A stretch of 64,000 bases of DNA. Source: an uncultured Saprospiraceae bacterium (GTDB lineage Bacteria; Bacteroidota; Bacteroidia; Chitinophagales; Saprospiraceae). Location of the stretch: the NCBI GenBank assembly GCA_905480605.1, contig CAJQRD010000044.1, positions 36,769-100,768 of the forward strand, written 5' to 3'. Position 1 is the first letter of the stretch. Each line of letters begins with the position of its first letter. This document shows, piece after piece, positions 1 through 8,801 of this stretch. The notes beneath the pieces were generated by a model. The model searched no databases. It had not been told where the DNA came from and saw only the letters and a program-made list of their open reading frames with translations. The translations under genes were made by a program, and so were the position numbers.

Positions 1-2
1 CG

Positions 3-338
3 TCACAAAAGTTGGCCTCATGTATAACAATAAAAATCAGATACGCAGACTTCAACACATACACAAAGCAAAAGCACATAAGTTATACAGCCAATGAAAC
101 TGTTTTATCTCGCAAAGCTTGTGAGTTATTTGACATTCTAAATGAACGCAGACAGCTTATAAGGTTAATTGGTGTAAAGTTTAGTGGTTTGGTTCAGGGT
201 AACTATCAAATCAGCATTTTCGATGATACCCCTACTGCCATACAGTTAATGCAACAAAAAGATTGGATCCGAAACAGATTCGGCAGTGATAAGATTATGT
301 GGGCTGCTTATCTGGATAAGAAAAAGAAGGATAAGTAA
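3..338 (+). CDS. dinB: DNA polymerase IV, C-terminal part (partial at window edge)
   Basis: This is the last ~111 residues of a Y-family translesion DNA polymerase. The frame is open to the left window edge, so the palm and fingers domains with the catalytic acidic residues lie outside. What remains is the little-finger (IMS C-terminal) domain: ITIKIRYADFNT followed by RRQLIRLIGVKFSGL, a pair of stretches typical of DinB. The TTG at position 12 is internal, because in-frame codons continue upstream of it. The protein ends in a lysine-rich tail (KKKKDK). It is followed by a palindromic repeat cluster and a hairpin terminator. Identification rests on family motifs and is firm; whether the upstream part is intact cannot be seen. 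Confidence 0.85.
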   Translation, partial: SQKLASCITIKIRYADFNTYTKQKHISYTANETVLSRKACELFDILNERRQLIRLIGVKFSGLVQGNYQISIFDDTPTAIQLMQQKDWIRNRFGSDKIMWAAYLDKKKKDK

Positions 339-472
339 TAAAATGAGGTTCTACTTATAAAATACTTTTTTCAAAGAATAGGTCTTCATACTTATCAAAT
401 CTACCGTTCACTTTATACGTTGCGAAAACATCAAATTATCAATTTTTTAAAATTGCTTTTATTGCTAGTGAA

Positions 473-495
473 GAGCTCTGACAGAGCTCCGCTCT
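473..495. repeat. Single copy of a palindromic CTCTGACAGAGCTC repeat
   Basis: Positions 476-495 carry a 20-nt unit that recurs with one mismatch (C for G) at 597-616 and, inverted, in the left arm at 572-591. The core at 473-489 is itself a perfect palindrome, GAGCTCTG-A-CAGAGCTC. It lies in the dinB 3' gap and is more GC-rich than its surroundings. Confidence 0.7.
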
Positions 496-566
496 GTTGA
501 CTTTAATCAATACAAAAGAATGCCCATTTTCACATAACAGCCTGAATTTAAATCATTTAAGGGAAA

Positions 567-621
567 TTATTAGAGCCGAGCTCTGTCAGAGCTTGTCTCT
601 GACAGAGCTCGGCTCTAATAA
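567..621. repeat. Perfect 25-bp inverted repeat hairpin
   Basis: Arms 567-591 and 597-621 are exact reverse complements, with a 5-nt loop (CTTGT) between them. Each arm contains the unit also seen at 476-495. The stem is much longer than an ordinary terminator needs, and a separate terminator follows at once, so this looks like a dispersed palindromic element (REP/BIME-like) rather than the dinB terminator. The rest of the 339-728 gap holds no gene. Confidence 0.75.
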
Positions 622-625
622 TAAA

Positions 626-657
626 AAAGGGATCGTAAATTCAATTACGATCCCTTT
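626..657. terminator. Bidirectional terminator between dinB and the M28 peptidase
   Basis: A 13-bp stem (AAAGGGATCGTAA paired with TTACGATCCCTTT) with a 6-nt loop lies between two convergent genes. The A-run on the left and T-rich stretch on the right suit termination in both directions. Confidence 0.75.
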
Positions 658-728
658 CTAATCCTTTTATCATTAGACTAAAGTATAATTAACTTTTACT
701 TCAGCATATTTCTAATTTTAATGTAGCC

Positions 729-2348
729 TTACTTTACCTCACCATCAACAACAATACGTTTGTCTCTATTAGCCAAGTCCCAAATCAAATGGAAAACATG
801 TCTTCCGATTTTTTCCATTTTAGGAAACATAATCTTATCTACAGTATCTGTTGTTCTGTGATAATCTTTATGGACTCCACTGAAAAAGAAAATAGCAGGA
901 ATCCCTTTTTTTGCAAAATTATAATGATCTGACCTAAAGTAATATCTATTGGGGTCATTCTCATCATTGTACTTGTAATCCATAATTATTTGAGAATACT
1001 TGTTGTTGATATTCTCATTTATTTTATGCAGATCTGTGCTTAATCTATCAGAGCCAATTACGTAAATATAGTTTTCTACGTCTTTATACTTTTCATCTGC
1101 CCTGCCTACCATATCAATGTTGACATTAGCTACAGTATTCTCTAAAGGGTATACTGGATTCTCTGCATAGAACTCAGAACCTAAAAGTCCCTTTTCTTCT
1201 CCTGTCACCAATAAACAAAGAACACTTCGCCTTGGACCATTTCCATTCGCTTTTGCTTCTGCAAATGCTTCTGCTAGTTCAAGAACAGTACTCGTACCAG
1301 ACCCGTTGTCATCAGCACCATTATATACGTCTGACCCTCTTTTCCCCAGATGGTCGTAATGCGCAGAAACAACAACGATGTCATCTTTCAAGTCTGTTCC
1401 TTCTATAAAGCCCATTACATTCTGACCATTTATAACATCAACATTTTTGGTCAAATTCAACTTAACTTCTGGCTTTAGTTTAATGTCACAAGCTTTTCCT
1501 TTCTTCGTGTTTTTCTTTCTCCACTTTTTGACCCTTTTAGCTTTCTTTCCAATAATATCTTTTGCCATAGTACTTGAAATATAAATATGGTTGGCATGCT
1601 TTTTATCTGCAGTTAAACCATCACCTAAACGCAAGGAAGGTGATACTAAAAATCTTCTATTTTGATTTAGAAACTGCTTCAATTCATTTTCAATAACCAA
1701 AACCATTTTCACACCATGATTTTGGGCCACTTCTAGTTTCCTCCAAATATTATCTGCCCAATCAGACTTTTCTTTAGTGCCTGTTAAATAAGAAATACTA
1801 TCTTGATCTAAAGGTTCTCCCTTGTTTATCATGATTACCTTTCCCTTGAGTTTATTGCCTTTGTAGTCGCTATACTTAGGATCATCTATTCCAAAACCTA
1901 AAAACACGACTTCATCAAGGTCAACTGATACCATTTCATCATTCATCGTAGCAAAACCCATATAGTCCCAAAGATGCTTGTATTTGTTACCATTAATTAC
2001 TATTTCGTTTTGCTTCCACCCTGTTTTATTAAAGCTAACTGATTGAAAGTATCCGTTTTCTAGTCCTACTGCCGGCAAGCCCAGGTTCTTAAATTGTTCC
2101 GCAATATAATTGGCTGCCATTTCATTTCCTGGTTCGCCCGTTTCTCTCCCCTCAAATGCATCTGAAGCCAAAACATGTAAGTGTTCGGATAGTTCTTCTG
2201 CCGTAACAGTATTTGCCCACTTAACAGATAAATTGTCTTTTTCCAGGTTACTTTTTCTAAGCGTATCAGGATAAGAAACTGAACTTATATATTGCGCATT
2301 GGCAACTATTGAAAACGACAAAAACAATAATAATAAATAACTCTTCAT
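729..2348 (-). CDS. Secreted M28-family zinc aminopeptidase with PA domain
   Basis: Predicted exported metallopeptidase of 539 residues. Residues 1-18 form a signal peptide ending in VANA. The middle (about 120-250) fits the PA insert common in this family. The M28 catalytic domain fills the C-terminal 210 residues, with the co-catalytic zinc set visible: His330 (SAHYDHLG), Asp346 (NGADDNGSG), catalytic Glu384 and ligand Glu385 (TGEEKGLLGS), Asp412 (NIDMVG) and His497 (YHRTTDT). All expected ligands are present, so the enzyme should be active. There is no T9SS sorting domain, so it probably stays periplasmic or is tethered otherwise. rpiB ends 10 nt upstream on the same strand and the DUF2723 gene precedes that, suggesting one operon. 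Substrate unknown; likely peptide N-termini. Confidence 0.88.
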   Translation of the reverse strand: MKSYLLLLFLSFSIVANAQYISSVSYPDTLRKSNLEKDNLSVKWANTVTAEELSEHLHVLASDAFEGRETGEPGNEMAANYIAEQFKNLGLPAVGLENGYFQSVSFNKTGWKQNEIVINGNKYKHLWDYMGFATMNDEMVSVDLDEVVFLGFGIDDPKYSDYKGNKLKGKVIMINKGEPLDQDSISYLTGTKEKSDWADNIWRKLEVAQNHGVKMVLVIENELKQFLNQNRRFLVSPSLRLGDGLTADKKHANHIYISSTMAKDIIGKKAKRVKKWRKKNTKKGKACDIKLKPEVKLNLTKNVDVINGQNVMGFIEGTDLKDDIVVVSAHYDHLGKRGSDVYNGADDNGSGTSTVLELAEAFAEAKANGNGPRRSVLCLLVTGEEKGLLGSEFYAENPVYPLENTVANVNIDMVGRADEKYKDVENYIYVIGSDRLSTDLHKINENINNKYSQIIMDYKYNDENDPNRYYFRSDHYNFAKKGIPAIFFFSGVHKDYHRTTDTVDKIMFPKMEKIGRHVFHLIWDLANRDKRIVVDGEVK

Positions 2349-2358
2349 CTTAAATTTT

Positions 2359-2793
2359 TTATTGACAAGCGATCTTACCTACTCGTCGTCCATGACGTCC
2401 ACCCTCAAACGGAGTGTTTAAAAATGCTTTTACCATACTACCTGCCATTCTAGTAGACACAAACCTAGCTGGAATACAAATAATATTGGCGTTGTTGTGT
2501 TGGCGTGCCAATTCTGCAATTTCAACCTTCCAACAAATAGCTGCTCTGATGTTTTGATGCTTGTTTGCTGTCATCGCAACACCATTGGCACTGCCACAAA
2601 TTAAGATGCCTAAACCAACTTCATTATCTGCTGAAACAGCATTGGCAACAGGATGTGCAAAGTCAGGATAATCAACCGAGTCTGCTGTGTCTGTGCCAAA
2701 GTTTACAGATTCAATGCCCCATGATTTCATCTTTTTTATCAAGTAGGCTTTGTATTCATAGCCTGCATGATCACACCCAATCGCTACTTTCAT
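2359..2793 (-). CDS. rpiB: Ribose-5-phosphate isomerase B
   Basis: Cytosolic sugar-phosphate isomerase of 144 residues, the normal length for the RpiB/LacA family. It interconverts ribose 5-phosphate and ribulose 5-phosphate in the pentose phosphate pathway. Visible motifs are the N-terminal GCDHAG (Asp8, His9), the catalytic cysteine loop ILICGSANGVAMTANK with Cys66, and the RQHNNAN motif with His99. The start ATG overlaps the upstream DUF2723 stop by one base (TAATG), which implies translational coupling. Family membership is firm. The loop reads CGSANG where many RpiB proteins have CGTGIG, so a related allose- or other sugar-phosphate isomerase role is possible. Confidence 0.9.
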   Translation of the reverse strand: MKVAIGCDHAGYEYKAYLIKKMKSWGIESVNFGTDTADSVDYPDFAHPVANAVSADNEVGLGILICGSANGVAMTANKHQNIRAAICWKVEIAELARQHNNANIICIPARFVSTRMAGSMVKAFLNTPFEGGRHGRRVGKIACQ

Positions 2794-5700
2794 TATTTCC
2801 TAAGTTTTGTAATGTCATATTCAGAAAATTCTGCTTCATACTTTTTCAACAATTCAGGATCGTTCAATGCTCTTGTGTTTTCCATTATTTCCGAAACCGC
2901 TCTTACTGCATATTGGAAATCACTTTTGAAGCTATCAAATTCTACCTCGTTTAATGAGTCATAAAATCTCAACTTCTGTCTCGTCTCTTCTGCTAATATT
3001 GCCAAGTGCTTTTTCGCTTCTTCTTTTTGTCCAGCCTTTATCAATACATCAATAAAAGGAACAACACTTTCGTCATAAGGGAAGTTGAAATGAGGAAATG
3101 CTTCAAAGTATTTCGAAGCTAAATCAGCAGCCTTGTCTTTATTGCCATTGGTAATAAATTCTTGGCTTGTTCTCATCAAAACAATCTTCATTGCTTGTAT
3201 TTCAGCTGCATAACTACCATCAACAAAAACATCTTTTTTATCGAAATTACCCCATCGCCATTTGTTCATTATGTTATCATAAACCTTATCAGGTGCAACT
3301 CTTCCACTTCCGTAAATTGATAATGACCTCAGACTAGGTGTTTTGACCGGAATAACCCTTAGTCCCAATCCTTCCATTTGCATGTAATCGTTTATACCCA
3401 ATAGCTTTTCGTTCTTACATGTTACGGCAAAGTAAATCGGCCTATCGTGAAGATTAGACGCTACAACGTCCAACACAGCCAATTCATCTTTAGAAATATA
3501 CTGCTTATTCGTTGGGAATTTCAACAAGATATTATCTACCATTCTTGCAGTATCCTTCGGAGTCATTAAGCCTTTGCTTAGCATTTTTGACTTATCAATT
3601 GGTATGTACAAGTTTTGAGATCTCGCATAAGATTGGCCCCTGATAGTATTTGCGGAACTACCCATAAATGCAAGTTCTGTATTTATATTTAATGGTGTAG
3701 TTAAATTTTGTGGATTCGCCGGGTTGGCAAAGAAGACTTGATGTCTCTTGTTTCCTCTGTAACTTTCCGAAGGAATAGTCAGCTTAATGGGAGGAGAATC
3801 GTTAACCTTTCTTCTTAATTTTTCAATATACCAATCTACAAATATCAAACTCAAGTTTACAACCCGTACGTCTCTTCTGATATTTTCAACTTCTTGTGCA
3901 TACCATAGTGGATAAGTATCATTATCGCCATATGTAAATATGATAGCATCCTTCTCAACGGAGTTTAAGAAATTGGAAGCATAATCTCTTGATGCATAAT
4001 GTCCTAGTCTACTATGATCATCAAAGTTTTGTGTCCCCATTAAGATAGGTGCCAATAAAACCAGTGCTCCTGCAATAATTGGTGACAAGGAAGAACTAAG
4101 TTTTACTTTTTCACGTAACATTTCAGCCAGGAACAAAACCGCCATTCCAATCCAAATACAAAATGTAAAAAAGGAACCTACCAATACATAATCTCGTTCT
4201 CTTGGTTCGTTCGGAGGTTGATTAGAATATAAAATCAATCCAAGTCCCGTAATTAAAAATAATGTAAATATGGCCAGGAAAGTTTTCTTGTCTTTTGAAA
4301 AATGGAAAAACATTCCAATCATTCCAAAAATGAGTGGTAAGAAATAATAAGAATTCGTTCCCTTGTGATTCTTCATTGTGTCCGTAATCTCATCCATATT
4401 ATGAAGTCTCATTTCATCAATAGGTTTAATACCTGAGGCCCAATGTCCAGATTTAACATCCCAAGGCATATAACCTTGATCCGCATTTTGTCTTCCTGTG
4501 AAATTCCACATAAAATATCTCCAATACATCCAACCCATCTGGTACTTAAGCATAAACTTAATATTGTACCCCTGACCTGGTTTTTTCTTCACATCCTTAC
4601 CCATTATTGCTTTGTGCCATTGCTTATGCAAACCAGGTCTAGGACCTTCTGTATGTCCAACTCTTGGTAAGAAAATTTTATCTGATGATTTATATCTATA
4701 GTCCAATTTTTGATCAACAACTTCATACCTGTCGCCAACTATTCCGTATCTATCTTCTTTATCAAGTCCTTCTGGTGAAGCATTAAAATGAGGTCCATAT
4801 ATCATAGCACGTTCCCCATATTGCTCTCTGTTTAAATATGGAATTACTCTTGTCGCATCACTTGGCACATTCATGTTTACTGGCGTATCTGCGTTGGCCC
4901 TGACAATTATAACTCCAATTGTAGAAAAACCAACAATCAACATCATAGCACTTACAACCATCAATTGCATTACGTTATTTCTTTTATTGTTTGCCATTTT
5001 CAATAAGAAATAGATCAAAGCTGCTATAAGAATAAGTGCCAAAACCAATCCTGAATGAAATGGCATTCCCATACCATTTACCATTGGCATTTCTAGGTTT
5101 TTCCATAAAACAGGAATACCTACAATGACGACTTTTTGTACAAAAATAATTATTGCCGCACCACCGATAAAACTAAGGGCATATCCTGGTAGTGTATGAT
5201 TTTTATATTTTTTGATATAGTATAAAATACCTATCGCAGGAAGTGTAAGTAAACTTAACAAGTGAACACCCAATGATAATCCCACAATATATATTGTTAG
5301 GACCAACCATCTATCCGACTTTGGGGAATCTGGCAAATCAAACCATTTCAATCCTGACCATAATGTCAATACGGTAAACATAGTTGACATGGCATATACT
5401 TCTCCTTCAACTGCCGAAAACCAAATCGATGACGAAAAGGCCATTGACAAACCAGCTACTATACCAGCAAGTGTTAAAGCTAGGTTTTGGTCTGATGTAG
5501 TTTCGCCTCCTCGGCCAACCAATGCCAACCTTCCTAAAAGAATAGTAATTCTTGCTAACAAAAACGCTCCAAACGCAGTACACAATGCTGACATAAAATT
5601 AACTGAGAATGCTATGTTCTCTGGATTATCAGATAACAAGTCCGCTACCCAAGTAAACATTCTACCTATCAACATAAACAAAGGTGCCCCCGGTGGGTGA

Positions 5701-5852
5701 ACAACTTCAAGTTTGTAAGCTCCTAAAATAAATTCACCTACATCCCACAAACTTCCCGTTCTTTCAACAGAAAAGTAGTAGACAGCTATCGCAATTACAA
5801 AAACAAGCCAACTGGCAATTGATTTTGCCTTACCTATCGTATTTATATTCAT
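2793..5852 (-). CDS. DUF2723 multi-spanning membrane protein (protein O-mannosyltransferase family)
   Basis: Large integral membrane protein of about 1019 residues. I start at the ATG at 5852 (MNINTIGKAK) because the upstream TTG would add an uncharacteristic Leu-rich tail. The N-terminal half has roughly ten or more hydrophobic helices. The first loop holds GSLWDVGEF and VHPPGAPL, typical of DUF2723 and reminiscent of the acidic and HPPG motifs of GT-C glycosyltransferases. The C-terminal third is soluble and helical. Human TMEM260, which shares DUF2723, is a protein O-mannosyltransferase, so a role in glycosylating exported proteins is plausible; that is family inference. It is coupled to rpiB by a one-base overlap. 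The sugar donor and protein targets are unknown. Confidence 0.82.
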   Translation of the reverse strand: MNINTIGKAKSIASWLVFVIAIAVYYFSVERTGSLWDVGEFILGAYKLEVVHPPGAPLFMLIGRMFTWVADLLSDNPENIAFSVNFMSALCTAFGAFLLARITILLGRLALVGRGGETTSDQNLALTLAGIVAGLSMAFSSSIWFSAVEGEVYAMSTMFTVLTLWSGLKWFDLPDSPKSDRWLVLTIYIVGLSLGVHLLSLLTLPAIGILYYIKKYKNHTLPGYALSFIGGAAIIIFVQKVVIVGIPVLWKNLEMPMVNGMGMPFHSGLVLALILIAALIYFLLKMANNKRNNVMQLMVVSAMMLIVGFSTIGVIIVRANADTPVNMNVPSDATRVIPYLNREQYGERAMIYGPHFNASPEGLDKEDRYGIVGDRYEVVDQKLDYRYKSSDKIFLPRVGHTEGPRPGLHKQWHKAIMGKDVKKKPGQGYNIKFMLKYQMGWMYWRYFMWNFTGRQNADQGYMPWDVKSGHWASGIKPIDEMRLHNMDEITDTMKNHKGTNSYYFLPLIFGMIGMFFHFSKDKKTFLAIFTLFLITGLGLILYSNQPPNEPRERDYVLVGSFFTFCIWIGMAVLFLAEMLREKVKLSSSLSPIIAGALVLLAPILMGTQNFDDHSRLGHYASRDYASNFLNSVEKDAIIFTYGDNDTYPLWYAQEVENIRRDVRVVNLSLIFVDWYIEKLRRKVNDSPPIKLTIPSESYRGNKRHQVFFANPANPQNLTTPLNINTELAFMGSSANTIRGQSYARSQNLYIPIDKSKMLSKGLMTPKDTARMVDNILLKFPTNKQYISKDELAVLDVVASNLHDRPIYFAVTCKNEKLLGINDYMQMEGLGLRVIPVKTPSLRSLSIYGSGRVAPDKVYDNIMNKWRWGNFDKKDVFVDGSYAAEIQAMKIVLMRTSQEFITNGNKDKAADLASKYFEAFPHFNFPYDESVVPFIDVLIKAGQKEEAKKHLAILAEETRQKLRFYDSLNEVEFDSFKSDFQYAVRAVSEIMENTRALNDPELLKKYEAEFSEYDITKLRK

Positions 5853-5996
5853 AAATTTCTTGTGAGTTCTTAATAATAACAACAAAGTTAATAAAATGGG
5901 ATAAAGAGAAGGATGTTTATCTACGAAATGTTTCGTTTGTTGGATCTTGTGTCTACTTTACATGCTATAAAGGCCATTTGACTACCATCTGCGTGG

Positions 5997-7043
5997 CTAG
6001 ATTTTATTAAAAATGCGAGACATATCCATTCTCAAGCTCAAATGATTTGTTGCCCCCGCCAAATGATAAAACCCTAAACCATAGTCAAGCCTGATACTTT
6101 TAATATTAAACCCAAAACCAAATGAAAACCCAGCCAATGATCGAAAGTTAGATACTTTCAATTCTTGTTTGCGCAAATGATTGTATCCCAACCTTAATCT
6201 AAATTGCTCATTACTACCAATTAAAAACTCACCATTAAAAACAAAATGCCTGAAAAAATTATCGACTGATTTACTAAATTCACTTTTAGATGTGACTTCT
6301 CCGAAAATATTGACTTGATTGTCAACATCTGGATCATCGAACCGTATGTACCACTTTTGAAGTTGCTGGCCAACAATACTAAATCGAAACGGCAAATGTG
6401 ATAGTCGCTTAGAAAATCCTAATTGCAACTCAAATGGCAGACCTCTTTTTGTATCAAAAATAGGGTCTATTTCTGTTCCTATGTTTTTTAATACCAAGCC
6501 CCAACTTGATGTTGATCCTGGTTTTTGATAGTGAAACCCTAAATCTAACCCTACTGCAGTTGAGCTATAAGACTCATAACTGCCATTGTAAAACTTTAAA
6601 TTGACTCCTGCTTTTACTCTTTCGTTTAATTGCTTTGCCGCTCCAACAACCAAACCAACTTCTCCTGCATTAAACACACCATTAACATTACCAAATTCAT
6701 CCGCCAGCTGAAATTCACCATAATTTACATATTGAATAGCCACGTGTGTATAAATACCTAAAGAATCAAATGACTTTCCAAATGCTACATTTCCGTTAGA
6801 TACTCCAGCAAATACAAAGTTGTGGTTGATTCCTAACTGATAATCCATTTGGGCATTTATAAGTGCGGGGTTCAATTGAGCCAATGCAACATCTTCGTCT
6901 TGCACGGAAATAAGATGCCCTCCAAGTGCTGTTAGCCTAGCATTTGTTGGCAATGAAGCTGTCTCAAATACAAATCTCCCTCCGATTTGAGCGGATAAGG
7001 CTAAAGTTAGACAAATAAAATAGAATGTAAATTGTTTTTTCAC
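5997..7043 (-). CDS. porQ: Type IX secretion system protein PorQ
   Basis: Outer-membrane beta-barrel protein of 348 residues, the usual PorQ length. PorQ is a component of the T9SS attachment/export machinery on the Bacteroidota outer membrane. A signal peptide ends near residue 18 (LALSAQ). The mature protein opens with GGRFVFETASLPTNARLTALGG, whose parts are the hallmark N-terminal region of PorQ, followed by alternating beta-strand sequence typical of PorV/PorQ barrels. Translation starts at a GTG (7041-7043). It lies downstream of a MORN lipoprotein gene on the same strand. Its presence agrees with the sorting-domain proteins elsewhere in the window. Confidence 0.88.
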   Translation of the reverse strand: MKKQFTFYFICLTLALSAQIGGRFVFETASLPTNARLTALGGHLISVQDEDVALAQLNPALINAQMDYQLGINHNFVFAGVSNGNVAFGKSFDSLGIYTHVAIQYVNYGEFQLADEFGNVNGVFNAGEVGLVVGAAKQLNERVKAGVNLKFYNGSYESYSSTAVGLDLGFHYQKPGSTSSWGLVLKNIGTEIDPIFDTKRGLPFELQLGFSKRLSHLPFRFSIVGQQLQKWYIRFDDPDVDNQVNIFGEVTSKSEFSKSVDNFFRHFVFNGEFLIGSNEQFRLRLGYNHLRKQELKVSNFRSLAGFSFGFGFNIKSIRLDYGLGFYHLAGATNHLSLRMDMSRIFNKI

Positions 7044-7060
7044 GTCTTGCTTTCTAATTG

Positions 7061-7086
7061 CAAACTTAAAGTAAAACTTTAAGTTT
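7061..7086 (-). promoter_or_regulatory. Palindrome with TAAGTTTG box upstream of porQ
   Basis: AAACTTAAAG (7062-7071) pairs with CTTTAAGTTT (7077-7086) around a 5-nt loop, between the MORN gene stop and the porQ start. The porQ-proximal arm contains TAAGTTTG on the minus strand, matching the Bacteroidota -7 consensus TAnnTTTG, 17 nt before the GTG. No good -33 TTG is visible. It may be a weak terminator, a promoter, or both. Confidence 0.35.
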
Positions 7087-7090
7087 TCTA

Positions 7091-7699
7091 TTATGATTCA
7101 GGTGTTATGTCGCCATCTTTCAATGTCCAAACAGACCTACAAACAGCCAAACTATCACACATCATTTTTTTAATAAGGGTGCCATTTTCATCAAACTCTT
7201 TTAAAAGTCCAAACTCATTATCGCCATTCAGGTATTGACCCTCCCAATGTATTTTTCCGTTTTCATAGTACTCTTTAAATGGCCCATTTTCATCACCGTT
7301 TACAATCTCAACAACTTCCTTTACAGCTCCGTTTTCATAATACGCTTTTAAGGTACCATTCATATTTCCTTTTTCATAAGGCGCAGAGATTTCAACTTGT
7401 CCATTTTCGTAATAGCTATAATACTGACCAGTAATAATACCATTGACATATGTTTCTTTAATCTCTGGGTTTCCATTTTTATGGAAAAAAGTGTTTTCAC
7501 CTACCATCACTCCATTTTCATATACGCCTTTTTGCTTAACCTCACCAGTATCATAAAATGCGGTATAAGTACCATTTTTTGTTGAGTCTGGAAGAATTTG
7601 ATAAGTTTCTATAATAATGCCATTCGCATCTTTAATGTTAACAACATTACTTTCACAAGCAATAAACAACAATAGAAATAATGGTAATAGTAGTCTCAT
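7091..7699 (-). CDS. MORN-repeat lipoprotein
   Basis: Predicted lipoprotein of 202 residues with a short signal ending in LLFIAC (lipobox cysteine at residue 15). The rest is about six MORN_2-type units of the form YENGxxxGxxxxYYENG, which form elongated beta-hairpin arrays. Proteins of this type are often labelled YwqK-family antitoxin, but nothing here supports a toxin-antitoxin role. In Bacteroidota they are commonly small envelope proteins of unknown function. It sits directly upstream of porQ with the same orientation; a link to secretion is only suggestive. Confidence 0.75.
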   Translation of the reverse strand: MRLLLPLFLLLFIACESNVVNIKDANGIIIETYQILPDSTKNGTYTAFYDTGEVKQKGVYENGVMVGENTFFHKNGNPEIKETYVNGIITGQYYSYYENGQVEISAPYEKGNMNGTLKAYYENGAVKEVVEIVNGDENGPFKEYYENGKIHWEGQYLNGDNEFGLLKEFDENGTLIKKMMCDSLAVCRSVWTLKDGDITPES

Positions 7700-7822
7700 A
7701 GTAATATTAATGTATCTTTATTGATGTATAAAACGACATTTTGGCCTAAAAATTGGAAATAGTAACAAAATCTTAAGAAAACTATACCGACTTAGGCCTT
7801 ATTTTTACAAAAAATCAAAATT

Positions 7823-8716
7823 ATGATTAAAAACTACTTAACTATCACGCTTCTGGCATTTATATCTGCTTTCAGTATAAATGAAATATCTGCACAACAA
7901 AGAGAAGTCAAGAAAAAAGTAATTGTTATTGAAAAAACTGTTGACAATGACGGAAAGGTTGTTTCTAAAAAGGTTATTAAAGAAGGTGCTCAAGCTGACG
8001 CTTATATAAAAGAACTTAATAAAGAGGGTGATATTGAGATAAATATTGATGCTTCACAGGACGGTGCTCACATTATCAAAAAACAAGCATACAAAGTTAT
8101 TAGAATTGATGCCGAAGGCAATGAAAAAACTATTGAATGGAATGGAGACGGAGAAATGCCTGCTGAAATTAAAGAAATGCTGAGCAAAGAAGGAATTAGT
8201 CTTGATTCATCAACTCCTCATTCGACTTTTATGTTTAAGAAAGAGTCAGGTTCAAACAATGAAGAAGTCGAGATTACATTAACCGAGGGCGAAATGTCGG
8301 ATGAGATCATTAAAGTACTTGAAGAAGAAAATATAATGGTGAAAGTAATCTCTGCAGACAACAAAGTACAATTGGGTATAATGATCAAGGACAACGAAAA
8401 TGGTGAAGTCCAAATTATTGATGTCGTTGAGAAATCTTCAGCCGAAGAGGCTGGCCTTATTGTAGGTGATATAATTAGAAAAATAAACGATGTAAAAATT
8501 GACAACTTTGACAAATTATTAGAAATCCTTTCTGGCTATGCACCAAATGATAAGCTAAGAATTGGCATTACAAGAGATGGTACGAAAACTTACAAAGATG
8601 TTGTTTTGAAGAAGGCCAAAAGCACTTTTGAATTCAAATCTTTTGATAAAGATGCTGTTCCGCAATACAAAGAAATTGAAAAAGATGTTGAAATAATCAT
8701 CGAAAAGAAAAATTAA
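7823..8716 (+). CDS. Exported PDZ-domain protein
   Basis: Protein of 297 residues with a signal peptide (cleavage after about residue 24, INEISA). The first ~180 residues are acidic and Lys/Glu-rich with repeated beta-strand patterns (EVKKKVIVIEKTVD, EVEITLTEGEM) and no recognised fold. Residues about 183-270 form a PDZ domain: LGIMIKD, then SSAEEAGLIVGDIIRKIND, the ligand-groove/GD loop typical of periplasmic PDZ domains in HtrA and C-terminal proteases. No protease domain is attached, so it may be a substrate adaptor or regulator of envelope proteolysis. A strong terminator follows, so it is probably a single-gene transcript. Confidence 0.78.
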   Translation: MIKNYLTITLLAFISAFSINEISAQQREVKKKVIVIEKTVDNDGKVVSKKVIKEGAQADAYIKELNKEGDIEINIDASQDGAHIIKKQAYKVIRIDAEGNEKTIEWNGDGEMPAEIKEMLSKEGISLDSSTPHSTFMFKKESGSNNEEVEITLTEGEMSDEIIKVLEEENIMVKVISADNKVQLGIMIKDNENGEVQIIDVVEKSSAEEAGLIVGDIIRKINDVKIDNFDKLLEILSGYAPNDKLRIGITRDGTKTYKDVVLKKAKSTFEFKSFDKDAVPQYKEIEKDVEIIIEKKN

Positions 8717-8735
8717 TATTTGAAAACATACTTCT

Positions 8736-8769
8736 AAAAAGCTGGCAGGGGAACTTTAGCCAGCTTTTT
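8736..8769 (+). terminator. Rho-independent terminator after the PDZ gene
   Basis: An 11-bp stem (AAAAAGCTGGC paired with GCCAGCTTTTT) with a 12-nt loop runs into a T-tract. The alternative upstream TTG start for pabB would fall inside it, which argues for the ATG at 8802. Confidence 0.85.
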
Positions 8770-8801
8770 TGTTTATATATATAGACAACTTCATAATTCT
8801 A

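Noticed and set aside
2565..2964. Two plus-strand frames of 129 and 65 codons
   Set aside because: They lie opposite rpiB and the DUF2723 gene, which have clear family motifs; the frames look like antisense shadows.
7091..7699. Toxin-antitoxin role for the MORN protein
   Set aside because: The YwqK antitoxin label is attached to this repeat type by annotation transfer; here it is a lipoprotein with no toxin partner.
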